A stretch of DNA of 64,000 nt, taken from positions 1 through 64,000 of the forward strand of contig JAMPKV010000027.1 in assembly GCA_039962225.1 (NCBI GenBank), read 5' to 3'. Of the stretch, positions 18,194 through 27,646 are shown piece after piece; position 1 is the stretch's first letter, and each line of letters begins with the position of its first letter. This DNA comes from Microcoleus sp. AS-A8 (GTDB lineage: Bacteria; Cyanobacteriota; Cyanobacteriia; Cyanobacteriales; Coleofasciculaceae). The notes below the pieces were generated by a model. It was not told the DNA's origin, did not search any database, and was given only the letters and a program-made list of their open reading frames with translations. A program made the position numbers and the translations under genes.

Positions 18194-19495
18194 GTGATTT
18201 TATTGTTTGGATGTCAACAAAGTTTAATTCATACAAGCAAAGATATTCAAGCGATAATTGAGTATCTTTGTCGTGAGTCTAACAAGGTATTTAACTGTGC
18301 GGTATATTATGCCCGTCAAATATACTTCAAGGCTCACAAGTACGTCACCAAAGCCGAATTGGATAACGAATTAAAGAATAATCGGCATTTTCAGGCTATG
18401 TACTCTCAAGCTGCCCAACAAACTTGTCACAGCGTCTTTGAAGGTTTTAAGTCTTTCAAGGCTCTCAATAAGTTATTTAGGCAAGGGAAGCTAGTAGAAA
18501 AACCTAGACCTCCCAAATACCGTAAGCGCGGTTTAAATATTGTCAGCTATCCCAAACAAGCTCTAAAGCTGATAGGCAACAATATTAGAATTCCGCTGGG
18601 AAGCAAGGTAAAAGCTTGGTTCGGCATGGATTCATTCACTCTTGCCCTGCCGAGCAACTTGGAGTTTAAGGACATCCGGGAATTGCGGCTACTCCCTAGA
18701 AATCAGTGCTTCTACGCTGAATTCGTGTACAAGTTAGAAACGGTAGAAGCTCACCTCAATCCCGACAACGCCTTGGGAATCGACCCAGGTATGGACAACT
18801 GGTTAACCTGTGTTTCTACGACAGGAACCAGTTTTATCATTGACGGGAAACATGTTAAATCCTTGAATCGCTGGTACAACAAAAAGGTTTCCACGATTAA
18901 AGATAATAAACCCCAAGGTTTCTGGTCTAAAAAATTAGCGCATCTAACGGAACAAAGAAACCGTCAGATGCGCGATGCTGTTAATAAAGCAGCAATATTG
19001 GTCATTAACCATTGCCTTGAGAATAATATTGGAACCATTGTTTTTGGGTGGAACCAAGGACAGAAACATGAATCCAACCTGGGTTCTAAGAACAATCAAA
19101 AATGGGTACAGGTTCCTACGGCTCGACTCAAAGAACGAATCTCTCAACTGTGCGAACAGTATGGGATTCGATTTGTAGAAACTGAGGAATCATACACCTC
19201 AAAAGCTTCCTTTGTTGATGGTGACTATCTTCCTTCATACGGTGAAAAACCCGATAACTGGAAGCCATCAGGAAAGCGAGTAAAACGCGGTTTATATAGA
19301 ACTGCCCTCAATTGGTACATCAACGCAGATTGCAATGGTGCATCCAATATCTTGAGGAAAGTAAGCGGAATGCTTGGAATAAATCTGAGCGGACTGTCTA
19401 GGGTGCCTTTGACAGCACCCCAAAGAGTTTCTCTTTGGTCAGCTAAGAAGACGCGGAGGGACGGTGTTTTAACCCGTCCCGAAGTATCCGCTTAG
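18194..19495 (+). CDS. tnpB: TnpB, RNA-guided nuclease family, no zinc-finger cysteines
   Basis: A TnpB-family protein; characterised members are guide-RNA-dependent DNA nucleases that help IS200/605 persistence. The RuvC residues are visible as Asp in LGIDPGMDNW, Glu in FVETEESYTSKASF, and Asp in NADCNGASNI. The zinc ribbon CxxC pairs normally found between the last two are absent: after YTSKAS comes FVDGDYLPSYGEKPDNW. The frame is open from 18101, but its first 30 codons are the ISL3 relic. GTG 18194, giving VILLFGCQQSLI, is the more likely start. The protein ends beside the right-end hairpins. Activity without the zinc ribbon is an open question, though some cyanobacterial TnpB proteins share this form. 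Confidence 0.85.
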   Translation: MILLFGCQQSLIHTSKDIQAIIEYLCRESNKVFNCAVYYARQIYFKAHKYVTKAELDNELKNNRHFQAMYSQAAQQTCHSVFEGFKSFKALNKLFRQGKLVEKPRPPKYRKRGLNIVSYPKQALKLIGNNIRIPLGSKVKAWFGMDSFTLALPSNLEFKDIRELRLLPRNQCFYAEFVYKLETVEAHLNPDNALGIDPGMDNWLTCVSTTGTSFIIDGKHVKSLNRWYNKKVSTIKDNKPQGFWSKKLAHLTEQRNRQMRDAVNKAAILVINHCLENNIGTIVFGWNQGQKHESNLGSKNNQKWVQVPTARLKERISQLCEQYGIRFVETEESYTSKASFVDGDYLPSYGEKPDNWKPSGKRVKRGLYRTALNWYINADCNGASNILRKVSGMLGINLSGLSRVPLTAPQRVSLWSAKKTRRDGVLTRPEVSA

Positions 19496-19524
19496 AATCC
19501 GCCGTAATTTATTCGGCGGAGTGT
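19456..19524 (+). ncRNA. Putative omega (guide) RNA 3' region of the tnpB element
   Basis: Two consecutive hairpins overlap the tnpB stop and the element's right end (19458-19480 and 19498-19520). Known omega RNAs lie in this position with the guide immediately downstream, which here would begin near GTGTCAAACC. The call rests on position and structure only. Confidence 0.45.
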
Positions 19525-19582
19525 CAAACCTCGAACACACTGACTCATCCCCATAAAAACAAAGCTATCGTTGATGAAGCGG

Positions 19583-20632
19583 TTACGCCCAGTCGGTTTG
19601 GCAGTAAGTGTTAAGAAGATGGATACAATTGGCGATCGCACCCAAATGAGCAATCTCATACCCATGAGTATTCTGAGTGGGAAAGCTCAAACAGGCGGCA
19701 CGCGCCACATGACCCAACTTCATGGCAATGGAAGCATCACTGCCAAATCCACTAATGGTTGCCAGTTGTAGGGGTACATTACAGGCTTTTGCGGCCTGCC
19801 GCAGCTCCCCATTTAAGCCCTCGTCATAAATGCCATAGCCATCCTGAGACAGCAACACGGGTGCTTCCCCCGCTTCTATGGGATACTCAGACGACAAAGG
19901 GCAAATTTCCAAAGCAATCAAGGCATCTAAGGGTTGATTTTGAGTAAAATACAGTGCCCCGATCGCGCCGACTTCTTCTTTTGCCGAGGCGACTAAATAA
20001 GTATCCACGCTGGGAGTCTTGAGTTGTTGTGCTAAGGCTAAAAGAATGGCTACGGATGCTTTGTTATCCAGCGTATAGCTGGCAATGTAATCTTTCAGGC
20101 GTATTGGTCGCTTCCGATGTTTCCCAATCACCATCCGGGTTCCCACGCGCACGCCAGCCGCTTCTAGTTCTTCTGGGGTACACTTCGTTTCTATCCAAAC
20201 ATCTTCCCAATGTACGGGTTTATCTTCCTGCTGGGCTTTTTGCGGGGATTCATGAGACACATGGCGCGACCCAAAAGAGAGAATACCGCTAATCGTTTGC
20301 TTGTCACCCAATAAATCAACGACACCCTCTCCATAAACCCAAGGAAAAGCACCGCCGAGTTTGCGGACTTCAACCCGTCCCTCATCGCCTACACTCTTGA
20401 CAATTGCGCCAATTTCATCTTTGTGCGCGGTAATGGCAATGGCTCGTTCGGAAGTGCGCCCCGGAATTTTGGCGATCGCATTTCCGGCTCTATCTTGCCA
20501 CACTTGGACTCCCAACGCTTGAAATCGACTGATCAGCAGTTGGTCAATTTCCCCCTCTACACCACTTGGAGAATGGTGTAAAACGAGTTCTTCAATCGTT
20601 TGGAAGAGTTGGTCGTAATCAAACGAAGACAT
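19583..20632 (-). CDS. M42 family metallopeptidase
   Basis: A 349-residue aminopeptidase/endoglucanase-type M42 enzyme with a di-metal centre. Metal ligands are recognisable in ITAHKDEIGAIV (His-x-Asp, with Lys between), SYTLDNKASVA (Asp), SAKEEVGAIGA (Glu-Glu) and ALEICPLS (Glu). The last ligand is the His near GYEIAHLGAI at the C-terminus. Family members form dodecameric cytoplasmic peptidases acting on peptide N-termini. In the first motif AHKDE replaces the usual AHxDE with Lys, within family variation. ATG at 20632. No operon partner. Confidence 0.9.
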   Translation of the reverse strand: MSSFDYDQLFQTIEELVLHHSPSGVEGEIDQLLISRFQALGVQVWQDRAGNAIAKIPGRTSERAIAITAHKDEIGAIVKSVGDEGRVEVRKLGGAFPWVYGEGVVDLLGDKQTISGILSFGSRHVSHESPQKAQQEDKPVHWEDVWIETKCTPEELEAAGVRVGTRMVIGKHRKRPIRLKDYIASYTLDNKASVAILLALAQQLKTPSVDTYLVASAKEEVGAIGALYFTQNQPLDALIALEICPLSSEYPIEAGEAPVLLSQDGYGIYDEGLNGELRQAAKACNVPLQLATISGFGSDASIAMKLGHVARAACLSFPTQNTHGYEIAHLGAIANCIHLLNTYCQTDWA

Positions 20633-20694
20633 ACTGGATTCTATCGCTGTTGCTTCTGCCAGTTAGTCTACTGCTTGCACACTTAATTGTTAAC

Positions 20695-21720
20695 TCAACT
20701 CACGGGTTGAGATTTTTTCTTCAGCCTCCAACCTGTAACCAAAGCACCGAAAATGACTGTACCCGCTATCGTCGCTGGTTCAGGGACGGATTGGGACTCT
20801 AATTCGTCAAAGGCTAATTTGGCAATTTGTTGATGAGTCTCGGTTGTGGGATGGATATTATCCCAAAACAAGTATTGATTTTGTACCGTTTGACCGCCAA
20901 TAACACAATTTAAGTTGTTGAGACAAGCATCAGTAACATTGGTGAAGCCAAATTGAGCAGGATTTGAGATAGCGCTCTTCAACAGGGAATTCACATCGAG
21001 CAATTTGATATTCAAATCAGAACCGGGCGCTTGACTTAACGTATTCAGGGTTGTGTTTAGGCTCGTGTTATGAAGGCTGACCAAATTATTGAGGCTATCA
21101 GAAATCGGGGTCGATCTGGTAGCCGGCAGACTTCCTAAATCGGGTAAGTTGGCAACTAAGAAATTTTTCGCACCCAGTGCCGCGAGAGTACTTAAAGCCA
21201 AGGATAAATTGCCGATGGTCGTATCCGGTGTGGTGAAGGGTGTAAAATTACTTTGCGTCGGCAGATAATCATTGGCACCCGCCCATAGAACATAAAGGGC
21301 ATTCGGATCAGCCGTTTGATTGGGTGGGATGAGGCTTGTAAATAAACCAATTTGCTGCTGTAATCCAATCAAATTTGGATTGAACGTGTTCTCTGTTCCT
21401 GTGGTAGAACCACCAAAAGCAAAGTTTATCCCTTGAGTTGGACTAGTTGCTGGACTAATTTCTGTATAAGGAGTTGGGTTTAAGTTTAGGTCTTGACCGA
21501 GGTAATCTATCCAATTGGGGCCATTAGAAAAACGTCCATCAAAATAAGGCGGTGGAGGAGAGCCAGCTCCTGTCGCTTGAAGCGTAGCATTGAATACATT
21601 CCCCGGATCTGAGAGGCTATCACCAAACACATACATTTGTGTAAACGTTGCCGCCGCCGCCTTAAGCGGCAACAGGAAAGAGAAGAGAACAAATCCTGTG
21701 GCTGCAATTTGCTTGTTCAT
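20695..21720 (-). CDS. Secreted GDSL/SGNH hydrolase with PEP-CTERM anchor
   Basis: An exported esterase or lipase of the SGNH family. The frame opens at GTG 21732, but ATG 21720 (MNKQIAATGFVLFSFLLPLKA) gives a clean signal peptide. The block I serine is in YVFGDSLSDPGNV, block III is AGANDYLP, and block V is WDNIHPT with the Asp and His of the triad. The C-terminus SVPEPATIAGTVIFGALV followed by Trp-Arg-Leu-Lys-Lys-Lys is a PEP-CTERM sorting tag, so the enzyme is probably processed by an exosortase/archaeosortase system and released or anchored at the envelope. Confidence 0.9.
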   Translation of the reverse strand: MNKQIAATGFVLFSFLLPLKAAAATFTQMYVFGDSLSDPGNVFNATLQATGAGSPPPPYFDGRFSNGPNWIDYLGQDLNLNPTPYTEISPATSPTQGINFAFGGSTTGTENTFNPNLIGLQQQIGLFTSLIPPNQTADPNALYVLWAGANDYLPTQSNFTPFTTPDTTIGNLSLALSTLAALGAKNFLVANLPDLGSLPATRSTPISDSLNNLVSLHNTSLNTTLNTLSQAPGSDLNIKLLDVNSLLKSAISNPAQFGFTNVTDACLNNLNCVIGGQTVQNQYLFWDNIHPTTETHQQIAKLAFDELESQSVPEPATIAGTVIFGALVTGWRLKKKSQPVS

Positions 21721-21833
21721 GGTAGGTTTCACCCTGGCTCGGTTTGACAGATTCTTTAGTTTGACATTAAATACATGGGCTGAAAATAGTAGGGGCAGCA
21801 GCGAGACAAGGGTAGAGAATTTGTCATTGCCTC

Positions 21834-23240
21834 CTATGGGCTATTGTCAGTAGAGGGTGTCGTTTCCAGTTTTGGGGATGGCTGACTGGGTTGATTCTTG
21901 AGCAGCAGCGCTTCTTTTGCTGATTGCCCTTCCCCTTGAGAACCAAAGTACCAAACCGCTGCCGCCGCCTCAGCGCGAGTCACGGTTTTCTTGGGTTGAA
22001 ACAAGGTTGTGTAACCAAATACACGACGGATATTGGATTGTTCACCATTCTGAAAATCGGCGACTACAGCCCGCCACGTCTTCGGGTCAATCTTGGCTAC
22101 ATCTTGAAAGCCCCAAGTTTGCTTAACGATGTCCAGTGAGGCTGTGGGCAAGGTTTGACGGGTATCTAAAGGTACCTTCCATAAAACCAGCGTTTCCCGC
22201 GTTAAGGGAGCATTGGGACGAAACAAGGCGGCTGTACTATCGCCACTCAAAGAACTGGGAATTAAACCCGCCTCTGCCAATGCCTGAATGCTGGAAAAAT
22301 CGCGATCGCTGCGGGGCACATCCCCAAAGGCGGGTTGAGAGGTTTCTGAGGCTAAACGGATTTGCTGTCCCGGACGATTGGCAAAAATCTGATTATTCGC
22401 GGCAACTAACCAACGCGCAAACTCACGACGTGTAATGGATTTATTGGCTTCAAAGGGAGTGCCGCTAGCATTCGAGTTTTGTTTGGCGGCAGATTTATCC
22501 ACCCTTAAGGCTTCCAATTCGACTAAATCCTCTATTTGCTGGCGCAAGGCTTGAGGGAGTTTCTCTAAGTCAGTGAATCCCTCGGATGGTGTGGATGAAG
22601 TCTGTGTGGGCGAATTGGTCACCTCTGGAGTTTTTTCAGGTTGCGCCACGTCTGGCTGACTCGGCGATGGGGACACTGATGTGGCATTCGCCTGAGTCCG
22701 AATGTACTCAATGCCAAATTCCGTCGTGCTGGCCGTAGACTTGTCCGTAACAGGTGGTGTTTCTGAAGGGGAGGGTTGAGTGTTAGCAGAGGGAATTGTT
22801 AGGGTTACTTCCAGATTGTTCTGACGTGCGACTAACTTCCCCCCGGCTGAATCCTGAGAGGTAATCTGCCATCCGTTTGAACTCAATACCCGTTGATAAA
22901 AGTTCCCAATATTATTGATGGGGTCAGAGGATGACCAACGGGTTCGGTAGCCTTGAGGCATCGACCCTGTTAACGGCTCAACATTCTGTAACTCAGCGTT
23001 GGGATAACGGGGAATCTCGGTGGGAAAATCGTTTGGCAATTGCACCGAAGTCACGGACTGACCATTACCCTGAGATGACCGACCAAAAAGAGTAGTGTCA
23101 TTCTTCAGATTCGGGTCTGCTTTCAAGGCATTCTCCAGTGCTGCGCCAGTTAGACCGGAGGCACAGGAAGTCAACACACTCAGTAAGCAAAGGGCGAAAC
23201 CAGCCAGTAGGACAGGGCGTTGAAAAGACTGCACAGGCAT
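21834..23240 (-). CDS. SLH-domain lipoprotein
   Basis: A 468-residue envelope protein. The N-terminus has a lipoprotein signal with the lipobox LTSC near residues 23-26. A domain with a DPxxN/FYQRVLSSNGW pattern (about 70-150) resembles a cyanobacterial repeat found with SLH proteins. A Pro/Ser/Thr-rich linker follows (about 155-225). S-layer homology motifs follow, with ITRREFARWLVAANN, FGDVPRSDRDFSSIQALAEAGLIP, LTRETLVLW and VTRAEAAAAVWYFGS. SLH modules bind cell-wall polymers in cyanobacteria. The upstream GDSL gene is on the same strand, but they are about 110 bases apart. Confidence 0.85.
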   Translation of the reverse strand: MPVQSFQRPVLLAGFALCLLSVLTSCASGLTGAALENALKADPNLKNDTTLFGRSSQGNGQSVTSVQLPNDFPTEIPRYPNAELQNVEPLTGSMPQGYRTRWSSSDPINNIGNFYQRVLSSNGWQITSQDSAGGKLVARQNNLEVTLTIPSANTQPSPSETPPVTDKSTASTTEFGIEYIRTQANATSVSPSPSQPDVAQPEKTPEVTNSPTQTSSTPSEGFTDLEKLPQALRQQIEDLVELEALRVDKSAAKQNSNASGTPFEANKSITRREFARWLVAANNQIFANRPGQQIRLASETSQPAFGDVPRSDRDFSSIQALAEAGLIPSSLSGDSTAALFRPNAPLTRETLVLWKVPLDTRQTLPTASLDIVKQTWGFQDVAKIDPKTWRAVVADFQNGEQSNIRRVFGYTTLFQPKKTVTRAEAAAAVWYFGSQGEGQSAKEALLLKNQPSQPSPKLETTPSTDNSP

Positions 23241-23315
23241 TGAAGTACAAAGCGTCTTATTTCTTACGCTAGCGCAAATTCCCCAACGGTTTGTGATTCA
23301 AGAAGTCTAAAGTGT

Positions 23316-23424
23316 AAACGATGAAGGATGAAAAAAAGTCTGAAGGATGAAACAATGAAGCATTTGCAAGGGAGGAATGCAGGAAAAACGCTATGCCTCC
23401 CACTTCATACTTCATACTTGGTTT
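23316..23424. repeat. GATGAAGGATGAA / CTTCATACTTCATACTT inverted dispersed repeat
   Basis: Short heptamer-like repeats (GATGAAGGATGAAAAA, then CACTTCATACTTCATACTTG) form an imperfect inverted repeat upstream of lepB. Close relatives lie at 6810-6855 and 37998-38062. It makes the first 16 codons of the longer lepB frame repeat-derived. Confidence 0.6.
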
Positions 23425-24063
23425 ATGACTTCAGAAGAAAAAAAATTGGCGGCGCATCCTAAGTCTCTCGGTTTGGCAGAGGCTACGCCAGACACCATGA
23501 CAGATGAAAAGTCAACGGTGGTGAAAGAACCACCGAACATTTGGCGACAATTCCGGGAAAATCTGCAAATTGTTTTAATCGCACTGGTTTTGGCCTTAAT
23601 CATTCGATCGTTTGTGGCAGAACCGCGCTTTATTCCTTCGGAGTCAATGTTACCAACGTTAGAAGTTGGCGATCGCCTAGTTGTGGAAAAAATGTCCTAC
23701 CATTTCCGAGCTCCTGCGATCGGAGAAATTGTCGTCTTCGATCCGCCCGAACAACTCCAGCTTCAGGGTTACGCTAAAGACCAAGCCTTCATCAAACGCG
23801 TAATGGCCACACCTGGGCAAATTATTCAAGTCAAAGACGGCAAGGTTTACCGCAATTATGTCCCGCTCAAGGAAGACTACATTGCCGAACCGCCAGATTA
23901 TCAAATGGAAGCAGTACGGGTACCGGAAGGCCATCTATTTGTGATGGGAGATAACCGGAATAACAGCAGAGACTCTCACGCTTGGGGCTTTTTGCCTCAA
24001 CAAAACGTCATTGGTCACGCTTGTTTCCGCTTCTGGCCTCTCAAGCGGATGGGTCGGGTTTGA
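23425..24063 (+). CDS. lepB: Signal peptidase I
   Basis: Membrane serine protease that removes signal peptides at the periplasmic or thylakoid-lumen face. One membrane anchor (IVLIALVLALIIRSFVAEPRFIP) precedes the catalytic Ser in PSESMLPTLEVGDRLVV. The catalytic Lys is in QAFIKRVMATPGQ, and the family box GDNRNNSRDSHAWGFLP is intact. The frame opens at ATG 23377, but that start has GGAGGA directly abutting it and encodes a dispersed repeat. ATG 23425 (MTSEEKK) is preferred and gives 212 residues, with ATG 23497 as an alternative. It is convergent with the next gene. Confidence 0.93.
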   Translation: MTSEEKKLAAHPKSLGLAEATPDTMTDEKSTVVKEPPNIWRQFRENLQIVLIALVLALIIRSFVAEPRFIPSESMLPTLEVGDRLVVEKMSYHFRAPAIGEIVVFDPPEQLQLQGYAKDQAFIKRVMATPGQIIQVKDGKVYRNYVPLKEDYIAEPPDYQMEAVRVPEGHLFVMGDNRNNSRDSHAWGFLPQQNVIGHACFRFWPLKRMGRV

Positions 24064-24068
24064 CAAGA

Positions 24069-24755
24069 TCACCTTTTCTCTATGTTTCCTGCCCCTGGAT
24101 TCCTCTGTGGAGATGATGAGTTTCGGATGGCTCCAGCACGACAATCTCGTAGCCAGATGCTCACAGCCTGACCAACAACGCCTTTACTGCTTTCCTGGGG
24201 CGGCGTCGGGGGGCGTCCTGAAGAAGAACCAATTCGAGAAAACATGGTGGCTACACGCCAGCCCTGTGGGGTTTGAGTCAAAAATAACCAGTGGTAAAGC
24301 TGCATGTAAGACGCTTTGCCTCCTCGATACTGCCGCTCTAAGGTGGTAAAGAAGACTTGCTGTGGGGGTTCTAAGTCAATGGCTGAAGCGGGAGGAGTAT
24401 AAGGCCCTGGCCCTAAAGTCAGAGGTTCAAACTCTGGGCGGCCTGCCACAAGAACGCTGCTGGCGCTTGCAGGTCTTCTGAGTGAGCGTCGAGAGCGTTG
24501 CAATACCCGGTTGGCGTAGCTGGGTAAATCCTTGAGCATGAGGGAGGTTAAGGTTTCCACGTCCCCTGGGCATTTTGAGGAGGGAGGGGAAACTGGGGAT
24601 TGAGCCGTGAGCAGAGGAGGAGAGGGAGATGGGGGCAGAGGTTTGGCAGGTAGGGCGATGGCTGTGCCTTGTATCCCCAGCCAGCCGATCATCATCAGCT
24701 TCATATAAGCAAGATTTCTTGCCTCACCCCTTGTGGGCAACCCCATATTTTTCAT
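24069..24755 (-). CDS. Cyanobacterial hypothetical secreted protein
   Basis: A 228-residue product that I do not assign to a named family. The likely start is internal, at ATG about 24704 (MKLMMIGWLG), giving a signal-peptide-like hydrophobic stretch ending at ALP. A Pro/Ser-rich linker follows, then the globular part KCPGDVETLTSLMLKDLPSYANRVLQRSRR, with LERQYRGGKASYMQLYHWLFLTQTPQGWRV near residue 140. This composition is known from conserved cyanobacterial proteins of unknown role. It precedes pyrF's downstream end, ending 6 bases from lepB. Confidence 0.65.
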   Translation of the reverse strand: MKNMGLPTRGEARNLAYMKLMMIGWLGIQGTAIALPAKPLPPSPSPPLLTAQSPVSPPSSKCPGDVETLTSLMLKDLPSYANRVLQRSRRSLRRPASASSVLVAGRPEFEPLTLGPGPYTPPASAIDLEPPQQVFFTTLERQYRGGKASYMQLYHWLFLTQTPQGWRVATMFSRIGSSSGRPPTPPQESSKGVVGQAVSIWLRDCRAGAIRNSSSPQRNPGAGNIEKR

Positions 24756-24764
24756 CCTCAGTCT

Positions 24765-25487
24765 TTAGACACCAAGTGCCCCTAGTTCCTCGCAAATCTT
24801 CTCCCAAGCGGCAACGGGTTCCGGCGCTGCCGTAATGGGTCGCCCGATGACGAGGTAATCGGCACCGGCTTTGATGGCGTCTGATGGCGTCATGGAGCGT
24901 TGTTGGTCATCAGCTTGTGCCCAACTCGGTCGCACCCCTGGACAAACCAGCAAAAAATCATCCCCACAAACGCGGCGCAGTTGAGCCACTTCCACAGGAG
25001 AACAAACGGCTCCGTTCAAACTCGATTCTTGAGCCAATAGTGCCATTTGCAGGGCATATTCGGGCAGTTCCACAGGCACTTTTAGGTCAAAGGCTAAATC
25101 CCGTGAGGTGAGACTCGTCAGCAGGGTAATGGCGATTAACTTCGGGGACGCGTAACCGGCCTGTTGTGCCCCATCCCTCGCTGCCAGATTCACCGCTTCG
25201 AGCGCACGGCGACCCGCTGTGGCATGAATGGTGATTAAATCCACGCCATAAGTTGCCGCTTGACGTGTCGCCCCTGCCATGGTATTAGGAATGTCATGAA
25301 ATTTTAGGTCGAGAAATACCCGCTTTTGTTGATTTTTCAAAAAACGAATAATTCCAGGCCCTGTGCTGACAAACAGTTCCAGCCCTACTTTCCAGAACGT
25401 GACTTGCGGCAACTGTTCGACGAGTGCGATCGCCTCTTGCTCAGTCGGAACATCTAAAGGAACAATAATCCGGTCTTCTACAGGCAT
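24765..25487 (-). CDS. pyrF: Orotidine 5'-phosphate decarboxylase
   Basis: Final step of de novo UMP synthesis. The 240-residue protein opens with [20 protein letters not shown]. It contains the catalytic signature [17 protein letters not shown], in which Asp-x-Lys-xx-Asp supplies the charged network, near residues 58-72. The phosphate-binding end [17 protein letters not shown] and YLVIGRPIT are intact. The gene follows tyrS on the same strand across a 94-base repeat-containing gap, so the two may be co-transcribed. Confidence 0.96.
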   Translation of the reverse strand: MPVEDRIIVPLDVPTEQEAIALVEQLPQVTFWKVGLELFVSTGPGIIRFLKNQQKRVFLDLKFHDIPNTMAGATRQAATYGVDLITIHATAGRRALEAVNLAARDGAQQAGYASPKLIAITLLTSLTSRDLAFDLKVPVELPEYALQMALLAQESSLNGAVCSPVEVAQLRRVCGDDFLLVCPGVRPSWAQADDQQRSMTPSDAIKAGADYLVIGRPITAAPEPVAAWEKICEELGALGV

Positions 25488-25492
25488 CCTGA

Positions 25493-25580
25493 AGGGTTGA
25501 AAGGTGAAGGAAGGTGGAACGTTGAAGGCTAAAGGTTGAGAAGATAACTTTTAACCTGTCAACCTGCAACGTACAACCCC
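25493..25580. repeat. GTTGAAAG-type repeat between tyrS and pyrF
   Basis: Same repeat style as at 8458-8545: GGTTGAAAGGTGAAGG on one side and AACCTGTCAACCTGCAACG on the other, forming an imperfect inverted repeat. It may attenuate or process the tyrS-pyrF transcript. Confidence 0.5.
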
Positions 25581-25581
25581 T

Positions 25582-26775
25582 TTATGGTACTAGACGGACA
25601 AATTTCTTTTTCCCAACTTGTAACACTTTGCCATTTAAGGCATCTGGGGAATCAAAGGTGAGGTCAACCGTAGAAATGCGATCGCCCTCTAGTTTCACCC
25701 CCCCATTTTGAATCTGTCGCCGCGCCTCTCCACTCGATTCACACAGTCCACTGGCATTCAGGATATAGAACAACTTAGCGGGAAATGTAACCGCAGCCAA
25801 AGAGAATTCAGGGATAGCCCCCCCTTGTTTGGCTTCATCCGCCGCTTTCTTGCCGTGGTAATGAGAGACAATTGTCCAAGCGAGCAGTTGTTGGCGATCG
25901 CGTGGATTGGTCGGTAGTTCGTCCAAGGCTAAATCCGTCAGCAACTCAAAATACGAATCCACCTGATTGTCTTTCGTCCCTTCCAGCTTCTGATACATCG
26001 TCAAGGGTTCATCCCTTAACCCAACGTAGTTATTGAGCGACTTGGACATCTTCTGCACCCCATCTGTCCCGATTAAAATCGGCGTCAAGAGTCCAAACTG
26101 AGGCGTCTGCCCAAAATGCCGTTGCAAATCTCGCCCGACAGCAATATTAAATTTTTGGTCAGTTCCCCCCAACTCAACATCAGCCTCTACCGCTACCGAA
26201 TCATACCCTTGCATCAGTGGGTAGAGGAATTCATGCAGGTAAATCGGATTTTCTTGCTTATAGCGCTCCGCAAATCCCTCCTTCGCCAGCATCTGCCCCA
26301 CTGTCATGGTCGCCAACAATTCTAGAATTTTCGCCAAGCCCAGCGGTTCTAACCACTCCGAGTTGTAACGAATTTCTAAACGTCCTGGTGTCTCAAAGTC
26401 CAGAATCGGGCGTACCTGATCCAAATACGTTTGAGCATTGTACTTAACCTCATCCACAGAAAGCTGACGGCGCACGTCAGATTTACCGGTCGGGTCACCA
26501 ATTCGTGCGGTAAAATCCCCAATAATCAGGACGGCGGTATGACCCGCATCCTGGAAAGCCCGCATCTTACGGACTGGAATACTATGACCAAGATGGATAT
26601 CGGCTCCTGTTGGGTCAATTCCCAACTTTACCCGTAAGGGACGGTCGGTTTGCCTTAAACGCTGAACTAAATTTTCGTTAGCATCTTGAGAATCGGCTTG
26701 ATTGGGAAAAATTTCACTGATACCTCGATAGAGCCACGCTAGCTCGTTGGGAATGGCGGATTCAAAATTTGACAT
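25582..26775 (-). CDS. tyrS: Tyrosyl-tRNA synthetase
   Basis: Class I aminoacyl-tRNA synthetase charging tRNA-Tyr. The 397 residues include the HIGH-type motif as [14 protein letters not shown] near 58-71. The tyrosine-binding [22 protein letters not shown] follows near 190-212, and the KMSKS loop is [14 protein letters not shown] near 240. A C-terminal S4 RNA-binding domain ([21 protein letters not shown]) is present. This arrangement, with HLGHSIP, is the TyrZ-like/long-variant class widespread in cyanobacteria. No T-box is evident upstream. Confidence 0.96.
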   Translation of the reverse strand: MSNFESAIPNELAWLYRGISEIFPNQADSQDANENLVQRLRQTDRPLRVKLGIDPTGADIHLGHSIPVRKMRAFQDAGHTAVLIIGDFTARIGDPTGKSDVRRQLSVDEVKYNAQTYLDQVRPILDFETPGRLEIRYNSEWLEPLGLAKILELLATMTVGQMLAKEGFAERYKQENPIYLHEFLYPLMQGYDSVAVEADVELGGTDQKFNIAVGRDLQRHFGQTPQFGLLTPILIGTDGVQKMSKSLNNYVGLRDEPLTMYQKLEGTKDNQVDSYFELLTDLALDELPTNPRDRQQLLAWTIVSHYHGKKAADEAKQGGAIPEFSLAAVTFPAKLFYILNASGLCESSGEARRQIQNGGVKLEGDRISTVDLTFDSPDALNGKVLQVGKKKFVRLVP

Positions 26776-27646
26776 TCGTCTGAGACATCTTTAAGGATTG
26801 AATAGCAGGATTTAACGTACTCTACCCCGCAACCTATGGCTATAGAGCTGGAGATGAGAGTGAGGAGATTATTAAGAGATTTTCACCCTTAAAGGCTGCG
26901 CTTGCACAGCCTCTATCCAGTCCACAGCCATAATGAAGTGTTAGCAGGGGAACGAAGTGAGCATTTTTGAGGGTTAATGGATTCTGGCTAGTTTCTAAAT
27001 ATTGCTGCAAGATTCACACAACTATGATGGCAGAGCGTGACAAGTTCCCGTTTGTTATACATAATGCAAGGCACTAAAATTAACCAGTTTTGCCTACAAT
27101 GCCAAACAGCCATGATAGCTCAGCTTACCCTTATCCCAGAATGCACCTAGTATGATGAAGCAATGCTTACTTTTAGCCAATGCTTTGGCAGTCGTTACTG
27201 TATGACTTCTCTTTCAGAATACACAAGAGCGACAATAAGTATTGGCGCAGCCAAGGTTCCTAAGCAGGCTAGCGCAAACGCATCGAGTCCCGTACTGTGC
27301 CCCATGGCTTGGGGGCAACAGCCGTATCGTCCTCATTGCCCTAGATTTTATGGCTTACGTACCCACGCTGTATGGGAGCTATTAAGACTCGGACTTAAGC
27401 ACCAACTCGCTATGATTCACGAAAGTTCAGTATCACAAGTCCTCAAACAGATTCTTCGCTGGGCTCACAAGGTCAGCATACCGTCTCAAGGCATCAGTAG
27501 TCCTCAAGAGGCTTTTTGGGAAATTCACCTTCTCTGTCATCCTGCTATTGCTATAAATTTCTGTAATTATCTATAGAAAGTATTGATATAAAGTTACTTT
27601 CCCTTGTGCGTTCAGTCTTTTTTTTGAGTGAGGAAGTGAAATCGCC
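26776..27646. other. Divergent intergenic region of 870 bases
   Basis: No gene is supported. A 137-codon frame (27163-27576) has no recognisable domain, and its stretches (many Cys, His and Ser) look non-coding. It contains one copy of GGAGATGAGAGTGAGGA at about 26850 shared with the 12.2-kb tandem repeat, and an imperfect hairpin GGCTGCGCTTGCACAGCC near 26894-26911. Confidence 0.45.

Larger units (their letters stand above)
18143..19535 (+). mobile_element. tnpB-only IS200/IS605-type element
   Basis: The element is bounded by a left hairpin GCGGAATTTATTCCGC at 18146-18161 and a right hairpin at 19498-19520 (TCCGCCG / CGGCGGA). There is no inverted-repeat pair or target duplication, as expected for this family. 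It carries tnpB and no tnpA, so it would need a transposase in trans. A second hairpin, GGGACGG / CCGTCCC (19458-19480), lies at the end of tnpB and fits the 3' end of a guide (omega) RNA. The exact left edge is estimated from the end of the ISL3 relic; the right edge is uncertain by about 15 bases. Confidence 0.7.

Noticed and set aside
27163-27576. 137-codon plus-strand open frame upstream of the PBP gene
   Set aside because: No domain, irregular composition rich in Cys, His and Ser, no ribosome site. Not excluded, but unsupported.
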